A DNA stretch of 14,805 nt from Baffinella frigidus (GCA_026770585.1 MU646500.1:525781-540585), one strand, 5' to 3'; numbered from the stretch's first letter, positions 6,616-13,823 are shown. The notes: generated by a model not told the origin, from the sequence alone. Numbers and translations: made by a program.

Positions 6616-9600
6616 CTGCCAGAGTTCCAAGGCGGGCCTGTTTCACGTCTCAGGCGGTTCTCACAAGGAGAATGAGACAAAAGGTGATGCGCAGGAAGGA
6701 TCGCAGAAACTGAAAACCTCAAACAGGTTATGTTCCACAAGAAGACCGCTCCTGCCAGACAACATCTGGTGTCTTTGCTGATAAATTGCAAGCCTGCCGC
6801 CATCGTAGACTATCAGAGAGTTTCTGGAGAATGAGAGTGCCTAGACCCAAACCCCTGAACCCTGAATCCTGAACGGGTCATCAGCCGCGCCCAGGCCCGC
6901 CAAGGCACGTTCATAGGCTAACGTCCTGAAAACCGGGTAGTTAAGCCTACGGTATTGCCCGCAGTAGGCCGGAGGGGACTAGGGGGGGTCCCACGAAACA
7001 TTTGGTCCTAGGGAGCCCTACGGCCTACCGTAGGCAATACCGTAGGCCTAACTACCCGGTTTTCAGGACGTTACCCTATTAACTTGCCTGAAGGCGCGCG
7101 AAGTAGGCTGCGCCATCCTGAAGAGAGGCCAGCCACGCTTCGCCGATGTGCTCACGCGAGACCAGCGCGAGCGCTGCACCGCCGATCCTGGCGGTGCGGA
7201 GCATTGTATTCAGAACAGGGGTCCGGGAGCTTTTTGTGTTTCTCGGGGCCAGCGTACAGGGGTGCACGCGTGTGGAGAAAGCGTGTACACGTTGCGAACG
7301 TATGAGCCTACTTGTAAACTGACACGATTCGGCAAATACGTCGGGGTGGGGGTGGGTGGGGGGGGGATTACTTGCGCGAAGGCCACTGGGTGCCGCAGTG
7401 ATCGAGGAGCTGCTGGAGGTGCTCTTGGCTGATCCCCTTAAAGCCTTTGCTGATCACGTACGTCTCGCCGTTGCCTGAGGGGAGGGGAGGGGGTCAGTTT
7501 TCGGAGGAGAGAGGTTTCAGAAAGCGGGTGTTGCTCGATGAAGGAAGCAAATGTAAAAAAAGATGTTTCATTCAAAGGCCCTTGACTCAATTAGAACATT
7601 CCGAGGCTCTCAAGCAGAAACCTTTGCTGATCGCATACTGTTGTTTGCGCAGGAGAGGTTTGGGGTCTCAGAATGAGGAGTTTCGGGGTTTTGGTTTGTG
7701 AAGCCAAAGTGCTTGTGTGAATCGATTACCTCGTTGTGGAGGGCGGGAAACGAGGGTGTCAGCGCTCGTGGGAGCGCGGTTTGAGAAGCGGGCTTTGATG
7801 GATCAAGGAATCATGTCGAATAGCGAGAGCTGTCATGTCAAGGCCCTCTGAGTTGATGGAATCTAGCAACGAGCGAGTTCATTTGAAGGCCCTTGCGTTT
7901 CTAAGAACAGACACGAGAACATAAATGAACGATCAGTCTGAGTCGGGGATGCTTACTTGCGTGGGTCCCTCGGCTAGATCATAGGTTAGGAGCCTAGGTT
8001 AAATCTTCAAAGAATATCCACTGAACAAGATTGCGTGTAGCGTGTACAACCTGGGGTAGAGTAGATCGGCTTGACGACGGTGACGGTCTCGAAGAAGCAC
8101 TTGAGGATGTAGAGGAGGCAGATGGACGAGTGCTCGAACAGAGTGAACATCTTGAGCACGAACGCGCCGCCCTCCGCCAGCGCCCCGAGAGCTCCCACGG
8201 CCTGCGAAACGAGAGAGACGAGACAATTTCACTAATGCCGATGAAACCAACGTAGAACGAAACCAACACTCAATTCGCGCCGCTCGCAACTTGCTTTTGC
8301 ACCTGCGAAGCAGCCTTAGTCGCTCGAAAGGTGTTCCTTGCCGTTGCAGAGAGATTGGAAATTTATTGCCAAACAACCAGCGTCAGCGCCGCACATGCTA
8401 CGCATTGTGCCACTTACTGTTCCCCGCGTCGGCCGCTCATACGAGCATTTTCCGGATGGATCCCAACTCCACCTCCTACTGTTCCTTGCCGTTGCACATC
8501 ACCAGTCATGGCTCACTCTCTTCAAGGCGCTTTCATGTAACCAGGGCCCTTGATCAATGACTTCATCTCAGAGAAACTCCAGCCGGAAAGACGGCCAGTC
8601 GAACAGGGTATCGGAAGAAGCGTTTTAGCTTCTTCCGCACTGACCGCACGAAACTCAACCAGGAAAAGAGGCCTCTTTCCGACTCGACTGTGGTCTACGC
8701 ACAAAATTTCTGCACCCAACGTTGCACTTCCCGAAGTGGTGTCTGTGTTCTCTCATTTAGACAGGACTTTAGTCAAATAGGGTGAATCGTTGCAGCGGAC
8801 GCGCCTCGCAGAAGTACAGCTCTTGAGGGTTTAGGGTTTGGGGTTTAGGGTTTAGGGTTTAAGGTGCAGGGTTTAAGGTTTGGGGGAAGGGTTTGGGGGA
8901 AGGGGGGGCACCTCGCAGAAGTGCAGCTGGGCGACGGTGTCTTCCTGCTCGTTTAGGGTTTAGGGTTTAGGGTTGAGGGTTCAGGGTTTAGGGTTTAAGA
9001 TTTAGTGTTTAGGGTTTAGGGTTTAGGGTTTAGGGTTTGGGGTTTTAAGGTTTAGGGTTAGGGGGTTGGGGTTTAAGATTTAAGATTGAAGGATCAACCT
9101 GCTCGTTGGGGCTACCGGAGCAGTCGATCGAGCCGTCGGCCGTGACCAGGTGCACCTGTAAGGCGAAACACTCAGGTCAAGGAGGGGGGGGGGTGCCATT
9201 TATTGAGGTGAAGGTGCCGTTGTTGGAGGCAGAAAGCTCAATGTTTGGCTGCAGACTCACCGTTTGCACAGGCGAACGAACCCTTTAACGTGGCAAATTC
9301 ACTGTTTGTAGAGGGGTAAAGTGCTGTTGATGGAGGTTGGTGGGGTCGGTCATGGAGGAGGGAAGGCAGTTTATGGCGCGGGGGGAGCGTGGAACAGAGG
9401 TGGGCGTGCGTGACGTGGCGCTCGGTGAGAATGGACCGGCCGTGGCACACGGATACATTGACAGATCCCTTAAGTGGCGAGTAGGTTCACACGCCCTACG
9501 GTGGGCCCCTAGGACCTTCCTAGGGCTTCGACGGGCGAATATTCGCCCGGCCGGCACTTGCGGGATAAGAACCCAGGTCACGTATCTGGGCATCCACACT

Positions 9601-12600
9601 GCTGTTTGGTGGAGGCTTAGCCGAGCTGGTCAGGCTGCAGACTCTGAAGACACCATGCAGAGCGCTGCCCACGGAGACCAAAGTCGAAAGATGGGAACGT
9701 CTCAAAGCAAAAGAAAACTTCCGGTTCTCCAAGTTTAGAGTGAAGGTGGAATACCGGCCCCATGGCGCGCGCCCTTTCCCAAGTCCCCTCGATGTTGTCC
9801 CGGAGGCGCATGTCCCCAGAGTTGTCTTTCCCGAAGTACCAGTTGGGTCTTGTTTGCTGCTCAAGCGAGAACCAACCGTTGTGAGCTTTATCAGTGAGAT
9901 TCCGTGTGATTTCGCGTCCGCATGAGACACGGCGTCCGCTGTTATCAGCATTTAGTCAGCATTGTCAGCTGTCCAGGACTTTCAATCGGTCAGCTCTTTA
10001 CCTGTACACATGCACGTGTAGTGCAAATGTACTGGCAGGTGGCTTGGTGAACTCTAAGCACGAAACGCGACGGGGTGTTACGTCGATGAAGACGTCGTCC
10101 TGGACCATGGCGTCGGTGTCGCCGCCCTCGAAGTACGGGTTCAGCGTGCAACCCGTCCAGTTCCACGTCAGGTTCGGGAAGTGCGTGCGGATGTAGTGGT
10201 TGATCGCGCAGATGAATGCCCCAGGCGCCTCGCAGAGGTGCAGGGTGTTGCAAACCCCGCCCTGCCAACACCTAGAGTCTTCAGGAAAATTTTGTGTTGC
10301 TGATGCACACCCACCGAGTGGTTTCAGGGAACATCCGCCATGCAGAATCCCCGCAAGGTTCAGGTGAAATACGCGTATTCTCCGAAAACTGCCCGGCAAA
10401 TAACTTTTAGGTTTTAGTGAAATTAGATTGATCACATCGAAAGCAACTTGGCCGCTTTCACCTTCCGACGGCAGAGAGTGTATCACTGCGGGTCAATCGT
10501 GCAACTAGACGGTCGCAACAATGAATCTCCAACGAACACGGAAAGGGCTAGTGGCGATCTCGTAGTGGCCTAAACGACCAACCCACCCACTCACCTACCC
10601 ACCCCCCCACCAACAAACCAACCGATTACTTTGACGGCGAAACACAGGTACGCAAGGAAAGAATCATACCTCGGGGTTGATCAAGTTGAAGGAAGATGCC
10701 ATCTCGTACATTTTGATCCACGCCCTCGTTACCAGCTCTGCATGCATCTTGGTGTAAACCTGCAGAGTAGGAGGTGGAGTTAGAATCCATCCGGAAAATG
10801 CTCGTATGAGCGGCCGACACGGGGTACAGTATGTGGCACAATACGTAGCATGTGCGGCGCTGACGCTGTTTTTTTGACAATAGATGATCAATCTCTCTAT
10901 AAACCTGCAAAGGAGCAGGGACTTGAGTCTACCGAGCAAAGGAAAATTGAAGAGATGACACAACCAACAGAGCATTATCCAGCCAACCTAATAGGGCAAC
11001 CAAAAATAAGGTAGTTGAGCCTAAGGTATTGACTACGGTAGGCCGTAGGAGCCTAGGGGGACGCCTGCAAACAAACCGGGCAATGCCCCTACGGCCTACC
11101 GCAGTAAATACCCCAGACTTAACTACCCTATAAAACCTGAACAGTCTTGCATTCTCCTGGGTTTTGCGGTGTATGGCAAGTTAGGTGACGAAATCTGAGC
11201 CTTCTTCACGTCTCAGGTTTGCAGTTGCACTCAGCTTCAAAAATACATCGGACCCATTTACCGACAAGAAACTAACCTTCCTGAGCGGAGCGACTCAACA
11301 GATCGCAACACGACCATCAAGTAGCTGGGGCCCCGAAATCCGGCACCATACACCCTGAACCCCACACTCTCACAGCAGTTGACCTCGTCGATGGTGTTCT
11401 TGTTGGAGATGAGAGTCTTCCTTTTGTGCTGTTGCCAAAGTCCCATGTCCTTTTCGTCCAGCTGCGAAACGATACAGATGGTCAGAATTTGCAAAGGCCA
11501 GGTGATGGTCCATCCACAGGGAGCGCAGGAAGCAGAAGCACCATGCCAAACGCTAGCCGTAAGCATGGAACATAGTCGCTCGCGGGTATTGCTGTATGAG
11601 CCCCAAGTCTGTTACCGAACCGGGCTAGTTTTGACCAGGAGGATGACTACACCAGACACGGCCACCACCAGGAAACGCTCTGATTTCATCGCGTTCGTCC
11701 ATATATTCTATCTCAGATTTCATAGCGGCTTGGAGCCATTCTGCACATTTAGAAGCATTGAAACTGTTCGATGTGAACCAGAAGTCGTTTAGATAGACAG
11801 TTTCTGAGATAGAATCTATGGAGGGACCTGCTGCGATTAGCCAACTGCCGCACGGGGCGCGCATCGATGTGGTCTTCTACGCAAGAGCCTCTTCCCTCAA
11901 AGAGCGCGGTGCGTACGTTGCCCACTCTGGACTTTTGGACGTCAAACGTCCAGAGTGGGCAACGTCTCAACGCAACAAAGCAACTCCGACATTCTCCAGT
12001 GTCCCAGAGAAGACGTGGAGACCTGAGATTTGATGGCGTTGAGACGGTTGGCCTCCTGCTGCATCCCGACCACGACAAACGCCTCCGTGTCAAAGAAACG
12101 CTCCGGGAGACTGTCGAGCGTGTCCGGGACGTCGAACACCTGAGAGGTTTTAGACTTAGGTTTTAGGTACCAGTGCTTATCCATGTCAGCTAGCACGACG
12201 GCGCCAAGCTGGGAAACACAGGAGTTTCACGCTGCCCAGTGTCGTCAGGGTTCAGGCCACTTCCAGCGCCCAGACAAACCTCGTGAGCCACTTAGCAGCC
12301 ACCGGGTGCTGCACGGATACAGTCCATCTAAACCATTTGTACTAGAATCGTATCCATTGCACTGAATTCTCACTGAAATTTCACCTTGAATTCAAGGTGA
12401 AAAGAAACTCGGCCGCCAATAAGTGGTACAGGGGAAAATCTGGCGGGATCGGCCTTGTCTGAATGTGGGGCTTGGAGCGGGATGCCATCGCTCCTCGTCG
12501 TCCTGCCCATCTCATACATCACCTGGTTTGGGTTCCTTGGATTGATTGGGCAGATTCTCGAGACCAACCTGGCCGCCATGCTCTTAACCCCACGAATAAT

Positions 12601-13003
12601 AGGTGTTGGCAGCGGCGGCGAGTGAAGTCACATGCAGCTGGGAGGGGTGAGATGGCTGACTGAGAGGGCTGGGAGGGATGCGAAGGCTGATACAGAAGGA
12701 TGGTCTGAAACCCAAGAGAGTGCTGAGGAAGAAGCGGGGGCTGAGGAATCAAAAAGGGCTGCCAGAGAGGGCTAAGGCGGGAGAGATGGATGAGATGGCT
12801 GTCTGAGAGGGTTGAGAGGGACGCCAGGGCTGAGAAAGAAAAGAGAGCGGAGCGAGGGGAAGGAGGCCTGCCTGAGAGAGCTGCGAGCGGAGAGAGAAAA
12901 AAAAGGGCTGTTTGAGAGGGCCGAGAGGGCTGCTAAGGAGGGCTGATGCAGGAGACAGGGCAAGGAGGGCTGAGAGACGAACCTTGCCCTCGTTGACGGT
13001 CAT
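6532..13003 (-). CDS. CMTR2: CMTR2-like cap2 mRNA 2'-O-ribose methyltransferase (spliced, 12 exons seen)
   Basis: This spliced gene should methylate the 2'-O of the second transcribed nucleotide of capped RNA using SAM. Twelve exons (12983-13003, 12023-12208, 11384-11461, 10670-10759, 10082-10261, 9755-9856, 9099-9155, 8912-8944, 8051-8201, 7372-7474, 7088-7187, 6532-6615) join in frame to about 395 codons. Seen in order: an N-terminal helical region, the K111 motif [11 protein letters not shown] motif [10 protein letters not shown] (133-141), [27 protein letters not shown] (D226), [14 protein letters not shown] (K266) and [11 protein letters not shown] (E303). The spacing K-115-D-40-K is close to the human CMTR2 spacing (K117, D235, K275), so the enzyme looks active. 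Known CMTR2 proteins continue with a second, non-catalytic Rossmann half that I do not find here. Phase 0 dominates (9 of 11 introns). The first exon and the 3' end are uncertain, and it may be fused to the CMTR1-like unit downstream. Confidence 0.85.
6919..7073. mobile_element. MITE, copy A, near-perfect terminal inverted repeats, TA flanks
   Basis: ACGTCCTGAAAACCGGGTAG starts the left arm at 6921, and its inverted copy ends at 7071. The arms are about 55 bases with few mismatches, through GGTATTGCC to the GTAGGCCG region. TA lies on both sides (6919-6920, 7072-7073), as left by Tc1/mariner-type insertion. It sits 14 bases from the GC donor of CMTR2-like exon 11. Confidence 0.85.
7088..7187 (-). 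CDS. CMTR2: CMTR2-like exon 11, followed by a GC donor
   Basis: 33 codons ending [13 protein letters not shown] then [10 protein letters not shown], matching the CMTR2 region PDSFLKRHEECCVFF. The acceptor is CCGCCAG (phase 2 entry restores Lys). The exon ends CAG|GCAAGT, a GC-AG donor of full consensus. Reading on instead gives a stop two codons later, but exon 12 fits in phase 0 and by homology. Confidence 0.82.
7372..7474 (-). CDS. CMTR2: CMTR2-like exon 10
   Basis: [20 protein letters not shown] supplies the conserved glutamate (E303) after the lysine motif, then [13 protein letters not shown]. It enters in phase 1 and leaves in phase 2 (CGCAA|GTAATC). A possible relic of its centre is at 7611-7640. 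Confidence 0.88.
7611..7640 (-). pseudogene. Possible relic of CMTR2-like exon 10
   Basis: The minus strand reads QYAISKGF, against TYVISKGF in exon 10 (around 7444-7464). The shared core is CCTTTGCTGATC on the plus strand. It is short, so chance is possible. Confidence 0.3.
8051..8201 (-). CDS. CMTR2: CMTR2-like exon 9 (second catalytic lysine)
   Basis: 50 codons plus one base. [20 protein letters not shown] carries catalytic K266, and [13 protein letters not shown] follows. The acceptor is GTTTCGCAG. The exon ends CCA G|GTTGTA in phase 1, and the missing two bases (GC) begin exon 10, restoring a glycine. Confidence 0.93.
8333..8496 (+). mobile_element. Introner-like element, copy 1, with 16-base direct repeats
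   Basis: A 132-base core (8349-8480) from GAGAGATTGG to CACCTCCTACT is flanked by identical 16-base repeats GTTCCTTGCCGTTGCA (8333-8348 and 8481-8496). The core matches copy 2 at about 90% (13 differences in my hand alignment). It lies antisense in the intron between CMTR2-like exons 8 and 9. No obvious terminal inverted repeats. Confidence 0.8.
8612..8637. repeat. 10-base stem, 6-base loop hairpin
   Basis: CGGAAGAAGC and GCTTCTTCCG around GTTTTA, in the intron between CMTR2-like exons 8 and 9. Terminator-like in shape, but nothing supports that role in this genome. Confidence 0.5.
8804..8821 (-). pseudogene. Relic of CMTR2-like exon 8
   Basis: CCTCGCAGAAGTACAGCT differs at one base from 8912-8929 in exon 8. 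On the minus strand it still reads LYFCE, against LHFCE in the exon, but the GT donor is gone (GCGCGT). A telomere-like tract separates it from the parent exon about 108 bases away. Confidence 0.55.
8826..8880. repeat. TTTAGGG-type array between exon 8 and its relic
   Basis: Variants of TTTAGGG, adjoining further G-rich DNA up to exon 8. Confidence 0.85.
8912..8944 (-). CDS. CMTR2: CMTR2-like exon 8 (11-codon microexon)
   Basis: [11 protein letters not shown] joins NEQ upstream to AVGALGAL downstream exactly as in CMTR2 (..LHYCE..). The acceptor is GAGCAG, without a pyrimidine tract but preceded by CCCTAAAC units. The donor is GTGCCC, phases 0/0. Telomere-like DNA lies on both sides, and a relic copy lies at 8804-8821. 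Confidence 0.85.
8951..9087. repeat. TTTAGGG-type array upstream of the exon 8 acceptor
   Basis: Begins a few bases from the acceptor of CMTR2-like exon 8, so on the gene strand CCCTAAA units occupy most of the intron's 3' part. Confidence 0.9.
9099..9155 (-). CDS. CMTR2: CMTR2-like exon 7 (catalytic aspartate)
   Basis: 19 codons, [19 protein letters not shown], with the catalytic aspartate D226 in TADGS. The acceptor is CCTTACAG and the donor GTTGAT, phases 0/0. A long TTTAGGG-like tract lies immediately downstream in the following intron. Confidence 0.9.
9183..9400. repeat. Degenerate minisatellite related to 4004-4290
   Basis: GGTGCCATTTATTGAGG, GGTGCCGTTGTTGGAGG, ACCGTTTGCACAGG, CACTGTTTGTAGAGG and GTGCTGTTGATGGAGG are variants of one unit. 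Lies in the intron between CMTR2-like exons 6 and 7. Confidence 0.5.
9532..9549. repeat. Perfect 18-base palindrome
   Basis: CGGGCGAATATTCGCCCG. Just left of it, CCTAGGACCTTCCTAGG forms another short stem; together they resemble a decayed hairpin element. Confidence 0.6.
9755..9856 (-). CDS. CMTR2: CMTR2-like exon 6
   Basis: 34 codons. [19 protein letters not shown] corresponds to the WYFGxDNTGD segment of CMTR2. The acceptor is TTGAGCAG and the donor GTATTC, phases 0/0. Confidence 0.88.
10082..10261 (-). CDS. CMTR2: CMTR2-like exon 5 (SAM-binding motif I)
   Basis: 60 codons with [17 protein letters not shown], the SAM-binding glycine loop in its CMTR2-specific form, followed by [18 protein letters not shown]. 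The acceptor is GTTGGCAG and the donor GTAACA, phases 0/0. This is the most diagnostic exon for assignment to CMTR2 rather than CMTR1 or a bacterial RrmJ. Confidence 0.92.
10670..10759 (-). CDS. CMTR2: CMTR2-like exon 4 (first catalytic lysine)
   Basis: 30 codons, [20 protein letters not shown] through NLINPE. It carries the first catalytic lysine (K111 in AWIKMYEM). The acceptor CTCTGCAG lies inside one of the direct repeats that flank the introner-like element at 10755-10909. The donor is GTATGA, phases 0/0. Confidence 0.88.
10755..10909 (-). mobile_element. Introner-like element, copy 2, direct repeats carrying the splice acceptor
   Basis: The same core (10765-10899) lies here on the gene's sense strand, flanked by a different 10-base direct repeat, TAAACCTGCA (10755-10764 and 10900-10909). 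On the minus strand this repeat reads TGCAG|GTTTA, the intron 3' end plus the first bases of CMTR2-like exon 4. Confidence 0.8.
11010..11127. mobile_element. MITE, copy B, diverged member of the same family
   Basis: 40-base arms at 11010-11049 and 11088-11127 share GGTAGTT, GGTATT and CGGTAGGCCGTAGG with copy A but are more diverged and lack its outer end. It lies in the intron before CMTR2-like exon 4. Confidence 0.75.
11384..11461 (-). CDS. CMTR2: CMTR2-like exon 3
   Basis: 26 codons, [16 protein letters not shown] through NKNTIDE. The acceptor is GTTTCGCAG and the donor GTCAAC, phases 0/0. It matches the LxxKxLxxWxxHT region before the first catalytic lysine in CMTR2. A nearby GTGAGA is a stronger-looking donor but gives phase 1, which does not fit exon 4. 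Confidence 0.8.
11705..11815. repeat. Short inverted repeat pair
   Basis: ATTCTATCTCAGA (11705-11717) and its inverted copy (11803-11815) enclose about 85 bases. Could be a small MITE; no second copy seen. Confidence 0.4.
11915..11965. repeat. Perfect 18-base stem hairpin
   Basis: ACGTTGCCCACTCTGGAC (11915-11932) and its exact inverted copy (11948-11965) with a 15-base loop. The loop can form an inner GGACGT/ACGTCC stem. Lies in the intron between CMTR2-like exons 2 and 3. Confidence 0.85.
12023..12208 (-). CDS. CMTR2: CMTR2-like exon 2
   Basis: 62 codons between a TTTCCCAG acceptor and a CAG|GTCTCC donor, phases 0/0. [33 protein letters not shown] and NRLNAIKSQ follow the N-terminal helical region of CMTR2, just upstream of the DEKDMGLW segment. 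A telomere-like GGTTTTAG stretch on the plus strand is coding here (residues YLKPKSKTS). Confidence 0.75.
12282..12347. repeat. Dispersed repeat, copy 1 (with 5891-5955)
   Basis: Shares AGCAGCCACCG, GTCCATCTAAA and a following GTAC stretch with 5891-5955 in the same order and spacing. Confidence 0.45.
12379..12402. repeat. Perfect 24-base palindrome
   Basis: TTTCACCTTGAA and its inverted copy with no loop, in a 5' intron or leader of the CMTR2-like gene. No regulator recognised. Confidence 0.7.
12523..12579 (-). CDS. CMTR2: CMTR2-like exon 1, candidate B
   Basis: Nineteen codons run from an ATG (AGCATGG context) to PRNPNQ, followed by a CAG|GTGATG donor in phase 0 that also fits exon 2. It could be an alternative first exon. 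No homology decides between A and B. Confidence 0.3.
12640..12975. repeat. Purine-rich degenerate repeat
   Basis: Variants of GAGAGGGCTGAGAGGG recur across about 330 bases in the upstream part of the candidate first intron. On the gene strand this is a long polypyrimidine stretch ahead of exon 2. Confidence 0.65.
12983..13003 (-). CDS. CMTR2: CMTR2-like exon 1, candidate A
   Basis: The residues MTVNEGK are followed by a GTTCGT donor in phase 0, which fits exon 2. The frame stays open upstream to an ATG at 13162 (GCCATGG context), which would lengthen the exon to 60 codons across a run of G. The choice of start is open, and the exon competes with candidate B at 12523-12579. Confidence 0.35.
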
Positions 13004-13224
13004 GAGGAGAATCTGGCTGGGGACTGCCCCCCCCCCCGCGGTGCAGCATAGCAGATCAGTGGGCCGCTTCCTGCGTACGGCAGAGCGTCCTCCCAGCTTA
13101 GCATGTTGTTTTACGTTAGAATGAGGGCGCGTGAACTCTAGTACTAGGTCCTGCTCAACCATGGCCTATGTGCAAGGGGTACATGCCGGCTGTGTTGTGT
13201 CAATACAGGCCTCTCTCTGCTCAG

Positions 13225-13477
13225 GCAAAGAGATGGGGCCGGACCTTGCACCGGCAACGAAACGGCAGACAGCCACCGCTTCCGACTTGCGATTGTTAGG
13301 ATTAGTTCGCTTTTGGAACTCGACCTGTCGCGCGGGACGACGTTAGGTTTGGCCGATTTTGCCAAAGGGGGTCTCGACGACATATTTCAATTCCCGAAAC
13401 CCTACACGGTCAAATCCTTCACGTCGGAGGACTGGTGCAACTGGCGTGCACCTCTGTCTGCCCCAGGCCGAAAGTGA
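13225..13477 (+). CDS. Possible coding fragment of unknown function, plus strand
   Basis: After a strong acceptor-like site (CTCTCTCTGCTCAG) the frame stays open for 83 codons to TGA at 13475. It includes LADFAKGGLDDIFQFPKPY and VKSFTSEDW. I recognise no family. Part of it is repeated in diverged form at 13711-13770 with reading frame and amino-acid pattern kept. It lies upstream of and divergent from the CMTR2-like gene. Could be an exon of another gene or a decayed element. Confidence 0.25.
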
Positions 13478-13601
13478 AGTTTGTTTGATCGTCAACGTTT
13501 CGCGGATTCGTGCCGAAGGGGTATCGAAAATCAATACCCCCCACCACAGAGCGGACTACGAAGGGGTTTTGTGAACAACTCATAAGTGGATAATCCATAG
13601 A

Positions 13602-13625
13602 CCCTACGGTAGGCCATCCGTAGGG
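13602..13625. mobile_element. Remnant of the MITE family core
   Basis: The imperfect palindrome CCCTACGGTAGGCC-ATCCGTAGGG matches the inner part of the arms of copies A and B. It is too short to assign firmly. Confidence 0.4.
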
Positions 13626-13710
13626 ACATGGTTATTCCCAGGGCTATCCTACCGGAACGTCGCCCAAGTTCGCCCATAAAAATCCTTTCAAAGCCAGCTG
13701 TGTGGTATCC

Positions 13711-13770
13711 CCAAAACTTACAAGATCAAACCTTTCACTTTGGAAGGCTGGCCTGGCACCTCTGCTCCAG
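13711..13770 (+). pseudogene. Diverged second copy of the 13.4 kb protein-like segment
   Basis: IPKTYKIKPFTLEGW parallels FPKPYTVKSFTSEDW at 13391-13432, and both run on to SAPG. There are no gaps over the first 42 bases, about 74% identical by eye. Confidence 0.35.
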
Positions 13771-13823
13771 GCTTGATGTCCTCCGTATCGATATTTTTCT
13801 CATGGGTCCAGATGTGGTGCCTG

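Noticed and set aside
8612-8637. Rho-independent terminator
   Set aside because: The stem-loop shape is right, but the genome is eukaryotic and the site lies inside an intron.
10626-10910. A 94-codon minus-strand open frame across the introner-like element
   Set aside because: The element copy at 8333-8496 gives a similar peptide by shared DNA only, and inclusion would put exon 4 out of frame.
12139-12169. A 31-base GT...AG intron within CMTR2-like exon 2
   Set aside because: Removing it would shift the frame away from VFDVPDTL, and it is far shorter than every other intron here. The stretch is coding.
12749-13162. A 137-codon minus-strand open frame rich in Leu and Ser
   Set aside because: The part left of 12983 is a purine-rich degenerate repeat read as protein, after a plausible donor. 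Only the right end may be exon 1.
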